This document shows positions 10,022 to 18,613 of a stretch of DNA of 64,000 bases, in pieces. Made by a program: the position numbers and the translations under genes. The notes under the pieces were generated by a model. That model had not been told where the DNA came from and did not search any database. It saw nothing but the letters and a program-made list of their open reading frames with translations. The stretch's first letter is position 1. Every line of letters begins with the position of its first letter. The DNA lies in contig CAKZSB010000108.1 in the NCBI GenBank assembly GCA_937920585.1, positions 1 through 64,000 on the forward strand, in the 5' to 3' direction. This DNA comes from an uncultured Granulosicoccaceae bacterium (GTDB lineage: Bacteria; Pseudomonadota; Gammaproteobacteria; Granulosicoccales; Granulosicoccaceae).

Positions 10022-11099
10022 ACCGATCGTAAGCGCAGTTGCTGATCCTGCCGGTTTTGCCGAAAAGGTACTGCACTGGTTTGATCGCCATGGTCGCAAG
10101 AACCTTCCCTGGCAACGCAATGCGACACCCTATCGGGTCTGGGTATCCGAGATCATGTTGCAGCAGACTCAGGTGACCACCGTCATACCCTACTTTGAAC
10201 GGTTCGTGACCCGTTTTCCCGATGTCTACGCGCTGGCTCGCGCCAGTCAGGACCAGGTGCTCGAACACTGGTCCGGCCTCGGCTACTACGCTCGGGCGCG
10301 CAACCTACACGCTGCCGCGAAAGTGGTTGTCGACAACCATGACGGGCAATTCCCGCCAACCGTAGAAGGCTTGGTGGCGTTGCCGGGTATCGGCCGTTCA
10401 ACCGCTGGTGCGATCGTCAGTCTTGCGGGTGGCAGCTATGCACCGATCCTGGATGGCAACGTAAAACGGGTGTTGTGCCGGGTGCAATGCGTCGATGGCT
10501 GGCCCGGGCAGACAGCGGTGCAAAAAGAGTTGTGGGCGCTGTCCGAGGCGGTCACTCCAGCCAGCAGGACCGGCGAGTTCAACCAGGCCATGATGGATCT
10601 GGGCGCCACGCTTTGCACGCGTTCTTCACCGGCGTGTGGTCAATGTCCGCTGCAGGCAGGGTGCAGAGCCAGGGCGTCGGGCGATCCAACTCGCTGGCCC
10701 TTCAAAAAACCAAAAGTCAGCAAACCGGAGCGCCAGGCCTGGATGCTGATTGCCTGCGACAGCGATCTCGGCATTCTGCTCTATCACAGGCCGCCAGCCG
10801 GTCTTTGGGGTGGCTTGTGGGCGTTGCCAGAGTACCAGTCCCTGCAGGCGCTGCTGGAAGCTGCCGGACAATTTGCTCGTTTCTCCGATGATGCCATACA
10901 ACAATGGGATGTCGTTCGACACTCGTTTACGCATTTCGATTTAAACATCCATCCGGTATACATAGACTTGAACGCCAACACTTCCTGCACCATCATGGAT
11001 GGCGACGAAATCGTTTGGTACAGCGGCGGCGCATTGCCAGGTGGCGTAGCCGCGCCCGTTGCCAAACTGCTGAACACCGCCACCGAATCAATGTTTTAA
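10014..11099 (+). CDS. mutY: A/G-specific adenine DNA glycosylase MutY
   Basis: The 361-residue base-excision enzyme removes adenine mispaired with 8-oxoguanine. Catalytic Glu46 sits in [10 protein letters not shown]. The helix-hairpin-helix has [12 protein letters not shown] and Asp147 ([10 protein letters not shown]). The 4Fe-4S cysteines are C201, C208, C211 and C217 (C-X6-C-X2-C-X5-C). The C-terminal NUDIX-like 8-oxoG recognition domain begins near residue 240. It overlaps the asmA-like gene and is followed after 10 bp by yggX, the usual neighbour. Confidence 0.97.
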   Translation: MIEPIVSAVADPAGFAEKVLHWFDRHGRKNLPWQRNATPYRVWVSEIMLQQTQVTTVIPYFERFVTRFPDVYALARASQDQVLEHWSGLGYYARARNLHAAAKVVVDNHDGQFPPTVEGLVALPGIGRSTAGAIVSLAGGSYAPILDGNVKRVLCRVQCVDGWPGQTAVQKELWALSEAVTPASRTGEFNQAMMDLGATLCTRSSPACGQCPLQAGCRARASGDPTRWPFKKPKVSKPERQAWMLIACDSDLGILLYHRPPAGLWGGLWALPEYQSLQALLEAAGQFARFSDDAIQQWDVVRHSFTHFDLNIHPVYIDLNANTSCTIMDGDEIVWYSGGALPGGVAAPVAKLLNTATESMF

Positions 11100-11109
11100 G
11101 GAGCCACCA

Positions 11110-11382
11110 ATGGCACGAATGGTCAACTGCGTAAAACTGGGCTGTGAAGCCGAAGGCCTCGATCGGCCTACCTATCCCGGGGATCTGGGTAAGAAGATCT
11201 GGCAGAGCGTATCGAAAGAAGCGTGGCAGGGATGGCTTGGACACCAGACGATGCTTATCAACGAGTACCGCCTGACACCCGTTGACCCCAAAGCGCGAAA
11301 ATTCCTCGAAGAGGAAATGGACAAGTACTTTTTTGGTGGCGGCTCCGCCATGCCGGACGGCTTCGTGCCCGAGGGTGGTTGA
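11110..11382 (+). CDS. yggX: Fe(2+)-trafficking / oxidative damage protection protein YggX
   Basis: The 90-residue protein begins [11 protein letters not shown] and contains the family blocks YPGDLGKKI and [18 protein letters not shown]. YggX supports iron-sulfur cluster repair and lies downstream of mutY in many gammaproteobacteria, itself a 4Fe-4S enzyme. AAGGAG lies just before the ATG. It is the last gene of the asmA-mutY-yggX unit. Confidence 0.96.
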   Translation: MARMVNCVKLGCEAEGLDRPTYPGDLGKKIWQSVSKEAWQGWLGHQTMLINEYRLTPVDPKARKFLEEEMDKYFFGGGSAMPDGFVPEGG

Positions 11383-11445
11383 GCCGGCTTGTCAGTCAGT
11401 AATCACGAAACTTGTCGTGGCGGTGGCAAAAACGCATAGTCGGGC

Positions 11446-11474
11446 TTGACTCGAACCGCCGCAGTAGGTCTAAT
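11446..11474 (+). promoter_or_regulatory. Sigma-70 promoter of tRNA-Phe
   Basis: TTGACT at 11446 and TCTAAT at 11469 are separated by 17 bp, each one mismatch from consensus. The bases after the -10 (ACGCGGC) are GC-rich, like the discriminator of stringently controlled stable-RNA promoters. The predicted start near 11481 leaves a leader of about 48 nt before the tRNA. Confidence 0.7.
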
Positions 11475-11528
11475 ACGCGGCTTGATTTACCGTCAGACCG
11501 CAACGGGCTGACGAGCGTTGTACATGAT

Positions 11529-11604
11529 GGCCAGGTAGCTCAGTCGGTAGAGCAGGGGACTGAAAATCCCCGTGTCGGCAGTTCGATTCTGTCCCTGGCC
11601 ACCA
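11529..11604 (+). tRNA. tRNA-Phe (GAA)
   Basis: A full 76-nt cloverleaf. The acceptor stem GGCCAGG pairs with CCTGGCC, the D-arm is GCTC/GAGC, the anticodon stem is GGGGA/TCCCC with loop CTGAAAA (anticodon GAA), and the T-loop is TTCGATT. The 3' CCA is encoded. It lies in the spacer after yggX. Confidence 0.98.
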
Positions 11605-11747
11605 TTTCCTGAAGTCATCGTCTTCGCGTCTGCCCGGCGCGTCGCCTCAAATATTTTGCCACCTGCCCTCGGGTCATTGCTGATACCGGAAACGCGCACC
11701 TGCGTCCAGTGGCGTAGAATCGAGTCGGTCCTCAACCCGGCAATGGC

Positions 11748-12422
11748 ATGACAAGCGAAGACGCTCAAAGCAAATACAACCTGCAAATAATTCCCGTTAC
11801 CGCGTTGCAGCAAAACGCGATGATCTTCTGGTCTGGCGAGTCAATGCAAGGCGTATTGATTGATCCGGGTGGCGAGGTTGATCGTTTGCTTGCAGCAGTG
11901 GAAGAGCTGGGCATATCAATTGTGCAGATCTGGCTGACGCATGGCCACATCGATCATGTGGGTGGCGCCGCGCTGGCACGTCGGCGTCTGGCATGTGAAA
12001 TAGTAGGTCCACATAAAGATGATCAGTGGCTGCTTGACGAGCTGGCGCCCGGAAAATACGGCATCGACGAGGCTGAACCTTTTACGCCTGACCGCTATCT
12101 TGAAGATGGCGATACAGTGACGCTCGACGGTCTGGCATTTCAGGTACTGCACTGTCCCGGTCACTCACCGGGGCATGTGGTGTTTTATCAGCCTGAACTG
12201 GCCTTTGTTTTCATCGGTGATGTGCTGTTCAAAGGCTCGATAGGTCGCACTGACTTGCCGCGAGGTGATCACGCGCAGCTAATCGACTCTATCGTCTCAA
12301 AACTATGGCCGTTGCCGCGTAACGTTCAGTTTGTACCTGGCCATGGCCCCGCTTCCACTTTTGATGAAGAGCGGCGCAACAATGCCTACGTAGCGGATTC
12401 CATTCTAAATCCCGATAGTTGA
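11748..12422 (+). CDS. Metallo-beta-lactamase-fold hydrolase, glyoxalase II-like
   Basis: The 224-residue protein has the zinc motif THGHIDH (His65, His67, Asp69, His70), His139 in CPGHSPGH, Asp158 (FIGDVLF) and His199 (PGHGP). This is the full set for a binuclear metal site of the glyoxalase II / YcbL subgroup. It lacks the C-terminal glutathione-binding domain of GloB, so it is best called a YcbL-type thioesterase-like hydrolase of uncertain substrate. The gene is single. Confidence 0.9.
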   Translation: MTSEDAQSKYNLQIIPVTALQQNAMIFWSGESMQGVLIDPGGEVDRLLAAVEELGISIVQIWLTHGHIDHVGGAALARRRLACEIVGPHKDDQWLLDELAPGKYGIDEAEPFTPDRYLEDGDTVTLDGLAFQVLHCPGHSPGHVVFYQPELAFVFIGDVLFKGSIGRTDLPRGDHAQLIDSIVSKLWPLPRNVQFVPGHGPASTFDEERRNNAYVADSILNPDS

Positions 12423-12434
12423 GAATTACGCGCC

Positions 12435-12454
12435 GGTTGGCTCGCCCAACTTTT
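12435..12454 (+). terminator. Candidate intrinsic terminator after the hydrolase gene
   Basis: GTTGG at 12436-12440 pairs with CCAAC at 12446-12450 over a 5-nt loop and is followed by TTTT. The stem is short, so it may be only partly efficient. Confidence 0.4.
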
Positions 12455-12511
12455 AGTGCCGAATCGTGCGACCGTGACCGTCAGCTGCATTGTCGTGTAA
12501 ACCTTACACAG

Positions 12512-13129
12512 CTACACCAGTCCACCCTGCTTACCGGTTCGGTTGCTGGCTTCCATTAGATCAGCGATGTGTCTGGCGTCAGCAAGCTGTGAGATTTTAT
12601 GTGGCGGGTGTTTTTCGAAGACGGTGATGCTCGTATTTTCGAAGTGCTCGGGTAGTGGCTGGTCGAGTTGCAGATGTCGAGCGACAATCTCCTTGATGAC
12701 CAGCCCATGGCTCACAACGGCAAGTGTCTGCGCGCTGCCTGCGGCGAACTCCAAAATTGACGCGAAAGCAATTGCTACTCTTCGCCGGAATTGCGTCCAC
12801 GATTCACCATTCGGAGGCGAGTAATTGCTGGCCATCGGATTGACGGACAATTCGCTGTAGCGCTTGCCGCGCAGATCGCCAAAATTGCGTTCGTGCAGTA
12901 GCGTGGAGAATTGCACCGGCAACTGTAACGCCAGTGCGATCGCCTCAGCCGTTTGGGCAGCTCGCTTCATATCACTGCTGAAAATAGTATCTACGCCGGA
13001 CCCCCGAAGGCTGTTAGCCAGATGGGCAGCCTGCTGCTCGCCAAGTTCACTTAGCGGCGTGTCAGGTGGTTGCAGGGTCTTGGAACGATTGAGGTTGGTC
13101 TCGCCGTGGCGGATCAGGATTATGGTCAT
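12512..13129 (-). CDS. Histidine phosphatase family protein (phosphoglycerate-mutase-like)
   Basis: The 205-residue protein begins MTIILIRHGETNLNRSK with the catalytic RHG. It keeps the later acid (LLHERNFGDLRGKRY) and the second His in VVSHGLVIKEI. It could be an alpha-ribazole phosphatase (CobC-like), phosphoserine phosphatase or broad-range phosphatase; no cobalamin genes adjoin it, so the substrate stays open. Confidence 0.9.
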   Translation of the reverse strand: MTIILIRHGETNLNRSKTLQPPDTPLSELGEQQAAHLANSLRGSGVDTIFSSDMKRAAQTAEAIALALQLPVQFSTLLHERNFGDLRGKRYSELSVNPMASNYSPPNGESWTQFRRRVAIAFASILEFAAGSAQTLAVVSHGLVIKEIVARHLQLDQPLPEHFENTSITVFEKHPPHKISQLADARHIADLMEASNRTGKQGGLV

Positions 13130-13514
13130 TGAGAATGATCCAGCAGGTTTAGCCAGCGGCAGAAGTTGAGCTTACAAGGACATGAGTAAAATTGAACGGA
13201 ACTCCTGACGCACTGTTGCAATGGCTGTGGGCATCGTATCCTGCGCTGCGCCGGCCGGCATAAAACATCGCAGGCCCGGCTTGTAACATTGCGCAACGTC
13301 CAGAAAACCGGAATCATGCGAAATTTGTCGCGATCCGCGCGGTGACTGGTCAGGGAATTGGCGACATCCACCAACAATCGTGTAACATTCCTGCATGGTG
13401 TGGTGTGGGACTATAATGCGCCTGTCCCTCATCATGGGCTGCCGGCAGGGAGGTGTGTCAGTCTTAGGTGAATAATGGTGAGATCCGAGATAACAAGATT
13501 ACTAGATTTCCTTA
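13130..13514. other. 385-bp intergenic region between divergent genes
   Basis: The region lies between the histidine phosphatase (minus) and the SH3 protein gene (plus). Apart from a perfect TATAAT at 13412 I see no coding frame with a ribosome site, no RNA gene and no repeat. Confidence 0.5.
13412..13417 (+). promoter_or_regulatory. Candidate -10 box of the SH3-protein gene
   Basis: TATAAT at 13412-13417 with TTCCTG 18 bp upstream as a weak -35. A start near 13424 would give a leader of about 90 nt, part of which is AT-rich. Confidence 0.45.
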
Positions 13515-14150
13515 ATGCGTACAGTCAACGATTTTCCCGATATTGATCCGAGCGACCTCGTCGATTCAGTCAATACGCAACAACCCGCGAGATTCAGCAA
13601 ATGGGCTTTGGGTGCCGCATTTGCCCTTGGGATACCGCTGGTAGCGTTTGCGTTGGTGCTCGGCAGTCTGCCGGAGATGTCTCCTGCCGAGATAGTGCAG
13701 ATGGAAGGCTATGCCGGACGCGCACAGGCATCGTCCGGGCAAGAGGTCGCACAAGCATCAGAACAGGCAGCTTTGCAGGAAGTTGAAATCGAAGGCTTTG
13801 AATTGGCTCCGGCTGATCCCGTAGAGCCTGTTGTCAGCGCAGTCGTTGAAGACAGCAGTTTTCGAGAAATAGCCGCCGCGACACAAGCGGTCGAGAAATC
13901 ACTGAATGCTGCCGTGACGGCACCGGATACAGAAAACTATCCCGTTCTTCAGGTGAAAAAACAATACAGCAATGTGCGCTCTGGCCCCTCCACCGGCGAC
14001 TCGATCATTACTTCACTCGAGGTGGGTAGTACGGTCACTGTGTTCAACCGCAGTGGTAACTGGCTGCAGGTCGGTTTAAATGATGGATCTGCAGTAACCG
14101 GCTACATTCACAAGTCGTTACTTGGGATAGTCTCGCCCGGCGCGAACTGA
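13515..14150 (+). CDS. Membrane-anchored protein with C-terminal bacterial SH3 domain
   Basis: The 211-residue protein has a cytoplasmic N-terminus of about 30 residues, a single transmembrane helix at about 32-50 (LGAAFALGIPLVAFALVLG), an acidic alanine-rich linker, and a C-terminal SH3b domain at about 148-207 (SNVRSGPSTGDSII, GNWLQVGL). SH3b domains bind peptidoglycan or peptides outside the membrane. No clear ribosome site precedes the ATG. It has no hydrolase domain, so a tethering or sensing role in the periplasm is inferred. Confidence 0.85.
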   Translation: MRTVNDFPDIDPSDLVDSVNTQQPARFSKWALGAAFALGIPLVAFALVLGSLPEMSPAEIVQMEGYAGRAQASSGQEVAQASEQAALQEVEIEGFELAPADPVEPVVSAVVEDSSFREIAAATQAVEKSLNAAVTAPDTENYPVLQVKKQYSNVRSGPSTGDSIITSLEVGSTVTVFNRSGNWLQVGLNDGSAVTGYIHKSLLGIVSPGAN

Positions 14151-14165
14151 CGCTGCAGTTCGCGC
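14140..14165. other. Perfect 10-bp hairpin over the SH3-gene stop codon
   Basis: GCGCGAACTG at 14140-14149 pairs with CAGTTCGCGC at 14156-14165 across a 6-nt loop. The TGA stop lies in the left arm and loop. No T-run follows, so it is either a Rho-dependent or mRNA-end structure, or a stop for the convergent gene at 14192. Confidence 0.6.
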
Positions 14166-14191
14166 ATTGCCGCATCGCTGAGATTTGTCTC

Positions 14192-14914
14192 CTAGCTGCG
14201 TACCAGCATCCACCTCTCGCTGGATACGAACAAGCCGTTCATAAACAGCTGGTGATCTACCGTCAGTTGATCGTCAAGTAAATTTATCACCTTGATCTCA
14301 TGAATCAGGCGTGAGCTGTTCACTTTATTGTCACACGGCGTATCCGATCCCGCGTAGAGTGCATCTACGCAAGTTGCACGGTAGGGAAACCGTATCACGT
14401 CTTCGAAGATGGGATCTCGCGGATCGCCATTGCGCACTCTATATTTGTGATCGAACTTTATACTGGTGGGAGACAGGAACTCTATCGAGTAGTTTCGCCA
14501 CTTGGGAGCGTTGCGTCGCTTCAACTCAGGCGCAAGGTAAAGTCTGGTCAGTTTGACGCTGCGTTTGTCTGATTTTTCTGCTTCCAGCTTCAGCGCGCCG
14601 TTGTACTTGTGAATCACCTCGGCATCTATCTTGTAATGTGCCGTCTCGGCAGTACTGTTCGAGTAATGACCGGTACAGTTCACTGCCGAAGACTGCCCTC
14701 GCCATTTTCCGCCGAGGAGTTCGGCAAGCTCGAAAACCCTCTCTACAGGTTCGTCGTTCAATGCGCGACCGGTATCCAGATGAAAATAGGTTTCAGCGTT
14801 TTGCGTGTAACCGTCTGCATAGGTGTTGCAGGCGTGGACAGTATCCGCGGAAAAGCTCTGTGTGCTGAAAAGTAAAGCAGTTGAGGCAAGTGCCAAAGGC
14901 CAGATTCTAGTCAT
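14192..14914 (-). CDS. Secreted protein of unknown function
   Basis: The 240-residue protein begins MTRIWPLALASTALLF with a signal peptide ending near SFSA. ATG 14914 is preferred because AAGGAAG lies 8 nt before it, within the extra sequence that an upstream GTG would add. The mature part has five cysteines and is rich in predicted beta strands (charged and hydrophobic alternation, KYRVRNGDPRDPIFEDV). It probably acts in the periplasm or outer membrane. I do not recognise the family; it converges on the SH3-protein gene. Confidence 0.75.
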   Translation of the reverse strand: MTRIWPLALASTALLFSTQSFSADTVHACNTYADGYTQNAETYFHLDTGRALNDEPVERVFELAELLGGKWRGQSSAVNCTGHYSNSTAETAHYKIDAEVIHKYNGALKLEAEKSDKRSVKLTRLYLAPELKRRNAPKWRNYSIEFLSPTSIKFDHKYRVRNGDPRDPIFEDVIRFPYRATCVDALYAGSDTPCDNKVNSSRLIHEIKVINLLDDQLTVDHQLFMNGLFVSSERWMLVRS

Positions 14915-15246
14915 TAGCCGAACTTCCTTCACCGGGAGGGTGGGGTGGTTGGGCTAGGGACCATACCTCGATCGGTAGCGATGTGTTCTGAACGTGTTAT
15001 CACAACCATCTTTCGTGCTGTGAAAGCATTCACGTTAGGGTGATTCGAACAGCCACGCTACTATTGCATGATTTTCCAAAATGTGGAATTACGTCAAGGC
15101 CGCCGTTTGCGAATTGGTCTAGCATGACAGCGCTGCGTGCGCTAATGGCGCAAAACGCGGTAGCAAGCAGAACCGGGTGGCCCTCACTTTGGCGGTATGC
15201 GGTGAAATGTTACCTACCAATTGTATCCGGCTTGGGAGAACACCCA
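14915..15246. other. 332-bp intergenic region between divergent genes
   Basis: I see no convincing gene, RNA or repeat here. The plus frame is open from 15040 into the next gene, but the sequence before ATG 15247 has no ribosome site or family-like features. Confidence 0.45.
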
Positions 15247-15510
15247 ATGAGCAATGAATTTCTAGAACGGCTAAAGAATGGTTCTTTAACGCAAATCGAT
15301 CAACACTGCGAGATGCGCAACGACCTGGCTCCGGCGGCAAATCGACTGGCCCGTGGTGTTGCGGTTGGCGATGACTGGAAAGACTGGGAGCTTGCGCCTG
15401 AGTGGTCTGCCGAGAGCAGTCTCAAACAGAAAACTGATGAGCAACTTATTGGCGGGGCAAGTGCTGACAAACTACGTGGCGCGATTAACATGCTGGAACG
15501 GAGCGAGTAA
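15247..15510 (+). CDS. Small hypothetical protein, 87 residues
   Basis: The small soluble protein begins MSNEFLERLKNGS and is acidic (WKDWELAPEWSAES). It ends with a helical segment ASADKLRGAINMLERSE. GGAG lies about 9 nt before ATG 15247, and a strong terminator follows 30 nt after the stop, which supports a real transcription unit. No domain, signal peptide or membrane segment is seen, and I do not recognise the family. Confidence 0.65.
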   Translation: MSNEFLERLKNGSLTQIDQHCEMRNDLAPAANRLARGVAVGDDWKDWELAPEWSAESSLKQKTDEQLIGGASADKLRGAINMLERSE

Positions 15511-15540
15511 CGCCGCAGCACTGATTTGCGTGCAAACAAA

Positions 15541-15565
15541 AACGCCGGCTGATGCCGGCGTTTTT
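15541..15565. terminator. Bidirectional intrinsic terminator between convergent genes
   Basis: CGCCGGC at 15543-15549 pairs with GCCGGCG at 15554-15560 around TGAT, followed by TTTTT on the plus strand. The A-run before it gives a T-run on the minus strand. It can serve both the 87-residue gene and the coiled-coil gene. Confidence 0.9.
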
Positions 15566-15585
15566 ACTGTTACCTTAAGGTGGTG

Positions 15586-16848
15586 TTAACCCGACTTTCG
15601 CAAGCGGGCAGCATTGACTGCTGACGAACGATCGATCTGGGCTCGCACTTTCACATCGCTTACCTCTGGAATCTCGGGCAGCTGCTCTGCCTTCTGACGC
15701 TCTGCCTCAAGCATCGATTCGAGTTCGACAATTCGCGCCAGCAAGCTCTGTCCTGCCATGCGACGCTCTTCGGAAAGCAGCATTTCCAGCTTACTTATTC
15801 GGGCTCGAAGTTCGGCTTCCAGTGACTGATAGTCGGCCAACTGTTCGCTGAGATCCACACCCTTTGCAGTGGCATCTGCCAGGTCTGCAGTTTTCAGATT
15901 TAACTCTGCCTGCAGGCCGGCAATCTCTTTCTCCAGCCCGGCGCGCGCATTGTCATGTGCATCACCTTGTATGGCCATCGCGTTCTGCAGGTCTGCCAGT
16001 TGTTGCTTTGCGCCAGAGGCTTTGTCCTTTGCGGACGCAACAGCTCGCTCAGAGTCTGCCAGTTTCTGGCGCGTGTCGGCTTCAGCCTTGCGCAGTGCGT
16101 CAAAGTCACGTTGCAGATCGCCGTACTTGCGCTCATTCTCGGTGCGGGCGGTGTTTGCCTCCATCGCGGCGAATTTCTGCTTTTCTCGAGCATCGTTAAG
16201 CTCGGCTGCTCTTTGCTCAAGTGAGTTGATCTTTTGCTGTGCATCGGCCTGTGCATCGGCCAAAGCTTTTTGAAGATCTGCAATCTCGCGACGCAAAGCG
16301 GCTATATCATTCTGCGCGGCTGAGTTTTGCTGCTCGAGCTTAGCCTTTTCGGCCTGTTGTGCGGCGATCTCACGATTCAGTGCGTCCAGTCTGGCAGTAG
16401 CCTGTGCCAGTCGTTCGTCTGCATGCGCCAGCTGAGCATCTTTCTCAGCGATGCTGCTCTGGGCCGAGTTGTCGGCCAGGCGCAGCGCGTTGATGTCTTG
16501 CATCAGGCCAGTCTTGTCGGCCTGTGCCCGGGCTGACGCCGCCATGCTGTCCTTGATTTGCTGCTCGAGTTCGCGCTGGTGTCGCTCAGCTTCAGCAGCC
16601 GATTGATTGCGGTCGCTCAGCTCGCGGCGCAGTGCTGCGATATCAGCATCCTGCCGATCAAGATCATCGTGGGCTTGTGCAAGTGCATCTTTGATTGGCG
16701 GAATCGACTGTTCCGAGCGGCGCAGTCTCTGTCGCAACATTGACTCCGCTTTGGCTGCTTTGAAGCGCCGTAGCAACCAGCCGAAAATTCCGCTGAGTAT
16801 TGAGGCAACTGCCAACAGTGCCAGTACCTGGGTGATGAGATATATCAT
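15586..16848 (-). CDS. Membrane-anchored long coiled-coil protein
   Basis: The 420-residue protein has one N-terminal transmembrane helix (about 4-26, then RRFKAAK) followed by continuous coiled coil from about 30 to 385, rich in Ala, Glu, Gln, Lys and Arg (for example LAQATARLDALNREIAAQQ). The last 30 residues are less helical (PEIPEVSDVKVRAQI). The basic residues after the helix place the coil in the cytoplasm. It lies 27 bp after the BON/OmpA gene, so both are probably co-transcribed. A scaffold or spacer role next to the envelope is inferred; coiled coils carry little family signal. Confidence 0.8.
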   Translation of the reverse strand: MIYLITQVLALLAVASILSGIFGWLLRRFKAAKAESMLRQRLRRSEQSIPPIKDALAQAHDDLDRQDADIAALRRELSDRNQSAAEAERHQRELEQQIKDSMAASARAQADKTGLMQDINALRLADNSAQSSIAEKDAQLAHADERLAQATARLDALNREIAAQQAEKAKLEQQNSAAQNDIAALRREIADLQKALADAQADAQQKINSLEQRAAELNDAREKQKFAAMEANTARTENERKYGDLQRDFDALRKAEADTRQKLADSERAVASAKDKASGAKQQLADLQNAMAIQGDAHDNARAGLEKEIAGLQAELNLKTADLADATAKGVDLSEQLADYQSLEAELRARISKLEMLLSEERRMAGQSLLARIVELESMLEAERQKAEQLPEIPEVSDVKVRAQIDRSSAVNAARLRKSG

Positions 16849-16875
16849 ATTTGGTGGCTCCTGGGAGTTCGCTGT

Positions 16876-17988
16876 TTAGTCGGCAGAGTTGGTAGAGATA
16901 ACAGATTCATCGGCGCTTGCAGACGCAGGTTCAGTTGACAGGTGTATTTCAACCCGGCGATTTCTGGCTCGTCCTTCAACTGATTCGTTGCTGGCAACAG
17001 GTCTGAACTCGCCGTATCCGAATGCTGCGACAAGCTCCTCGGAGATGCCCAGATCAGTCAGGTGGCCACGAACGGTGTCAGAACGTCGCTCACTCAATCC
17101 CTGGTTGTAACCTTCACCACCAGTCACATCGGCATGGCCTTCGACCAGCACCTGGCTGATCTGGTTAACACATACGCCATTGACGACCGATGCTACAGCG
17201 TTGAGTTTGCCGTGGTACTGCTCTTCGATGTTGTAGTGATCAACTTTATAATTGAGCGTGCTGTTCTGCATGGTGTTGAAAATCGCTTCGCGGCATTCAT
17301 GGGTCACATGGAGATACGGATCAACAGTGATGTTGAGCATCACTTCAAGTGGTTCCAGCACCGGGCTGCGGGTGTCGATCAACTGCTCGATGGCGGTGCG
17401 GCGGTCGGTGTCGCTGACTACGCCTTTAAGAATGAAAAACTTGTCAGTGATGTGCAGATCGCCTTTGCTCAGCTGGGTAAGCGCGGCGATACCGGTCTCA
17501 ACTTTCTGCGGGCTGAAGGCTAGTGGCTCGGCACCAGTCTCTATTCCATCGCGAGCAATCGTGGTATCGAGAGGCAGGGCAGCAGGTATTGCGTCGAGTA
17601 AATCGAGAACTTCTTCGCTATCGACGATACCTGTAAGTTTGAGGTCACCTTCTGTGTAACGACCCTTGAAGTCAAAGGTGCGTTCCGGAAGTGGTTCGGG
17701 CGGGATGACCACATCAATAAGGTTGGCCGTTTTGCGTACGCCCCAAACGTTGTCCGCAATCTGCTCGATTTCGGTGGATTTCTCGTCCGACTCAACCGTG
17801 CCGAGAAGTGTGACGTCTCTACCGTCAACATCTATAGACACGTCGGGCTGGTATTTGGCTAAAACGATGTTGGAGCGTTGGGCTATATCTTGTTCTATTC
17901 TATCGGTATAGACGGTCGCGCCTACCCAGTAGACGATCCCCAAGAGTAAACCCAAAACCGCGAGTGATAGTAATCGCATATTATTCAA
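16876..17988 (-). CDS. Membrane-anchored BON- and OmpA-domain protein (ArfA/OmpATb-like layout)
   Basis: The 370-residue protein has an N-terminal transmembrane anchor (about 4-25). A BON domain follows at about 45-105 (VSIDVDGRDVTLLGTV), then a second BON-like segment around 175-240. The OmpA_C peptidoglycan-binding domain is at about 275-355, with VLVEGHADVTG, LSERRSDTVRGHL, FGYGEFRPVASN and GRARNRRVEI. The same order (helix, BON, OmpA) is known from mycobacterial ArfA. It heads a two-gene unit with the coiled-coil protein. It should link the inner membrane to the cell wall (inference). Confidence 0.9.
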   Translation of the reverse strand: MNNMRLLSLAVLGLLLGIVYWVGATVYTDRIEQDIAQRSNIVLAKYQPDVSIDVDGRDVTLLGTVESDEKSTEIEQIADNVWGVRKTANLIDVVIPPEPLPERTFDFKGRYTEGDLKLTGIVDSEEVLDLLDAIPAALPLDTTIARDGIETGAEPLAFSPQKVETGIAALTQLSKGDLHITDKFFILKGVVSDTDRRTAIEQLIDTRSPVLEPLEVMLNITVDPYLHVTHECREAIFNTMQNSTLNYKVDHYNIEEQYHGKLNAVASVVNGVCVNQISQVLVEGHADVTGGEGYNQGLSERRSDTVRGHLTDLGISEELVAAFGYGEFRPVASNESVEGRARNRRVEIHLSTEPASASADESVISTNSAD

Positions 17989-18235
17989 CCGACTATGTAG
18001 GTATGTTTAAGTACTGGCTCTACATACGTAACGGTTGGCTGGTTGAATCCTTTATCGACCCCGAGATAAATTGGCGCACTCCAGCGCCAGTAGCTTCAAC
18101 TTGCTTGCTGACGTGCCTGAATAGTGTTTTAAAAACAGCAGCTTGATTTTGTTTGTGACACCTGCAACTACTATCGATTTTGTGGTCTGTTCAGTCGTGA
18201 TTATTGTGGTTAGCCGGTATTTTGGCGTCAAATCG

Positions 18236-18451
18236 TCAACTGTTCATTGATATGACTACTTTAACCAGCAGTGCAATCAGCAACAGAAAAATAATGGTGC
18301 CGATGACCCCGGCAATAATAAAATGAGATGCCTTGCCATTAGAGAAATCACGCTCTCTATTGGCATTCGACTGGACTCCAAATGCAGCCGCCGCGACACT
18401 CTTGATTGTGCTCAGCAAACCGGTACCTGTCGGTTGTGATTGCTCGCTCAT
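18236..18451 (-). CDS. DUF2970 family small membrane protein
   Basis: The 71-residue protein begins MSEQSQPTGTGLLS. It has the family core KSVAAAAFGVQSNANRERDF followed by a single transmembrane helix near the C-terminus (FIIAGVIGTIIFLLLIALLV). The frame extends 17 codons upstream, but ATG 18451 fits the family. Function is unknown. The direction is shared with the OmpA/BON gene 250 bp downstream. Confidence 0.88.
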   Translation of the reverse strand: MSEQSQPTGTGLLSTIKSVAAAAFGVQSNANRERDFSNGKASHFIIAGVIGTIIFLLLIALLVKVVISMNS

Positions 18452-18580
18452 GCGAATTTCTCCGGTGGGGTGAACATTTGCGCGGGTTACGCTAAAAGCC
18501 ATTTCCTGTTAAGAACTGTGTGCGATAACCGGATAGGTCTGATGGGTACTTGTAAACAGGGTAGTTATACTCATACTATA

Positions 18581-18586
18581 TATAAT
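18581..18586 (+). promoter_or_regulatory. Candidate -10 box of the mlaA-like gene
   Basis: A perfect TATAAT in an AT-rich stretch (TACTATATATAATG). No good -35 is seen at the right spacing. A start near 18593 fits a short leader before ATG 18614. Confidence 0.5.
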
Positions 18587-18613
18587 GACTGAAAAAACAA
18601 CAGGATGGATGCT

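Noticed and set aside
9223-10128. A 301-codon minus-strand frame opposite the asmA-like gene
   Set aside because: Very rich in Ser and Arg with no domain, opposite two well-supported genes; typical antisense shadow of a GC-rich reading frame.
18072-18089. TGGCGC/GCGCCA stem after DUF2970
   Set aside because: Six base pairs without a real T-run; too weak to call a terminator.
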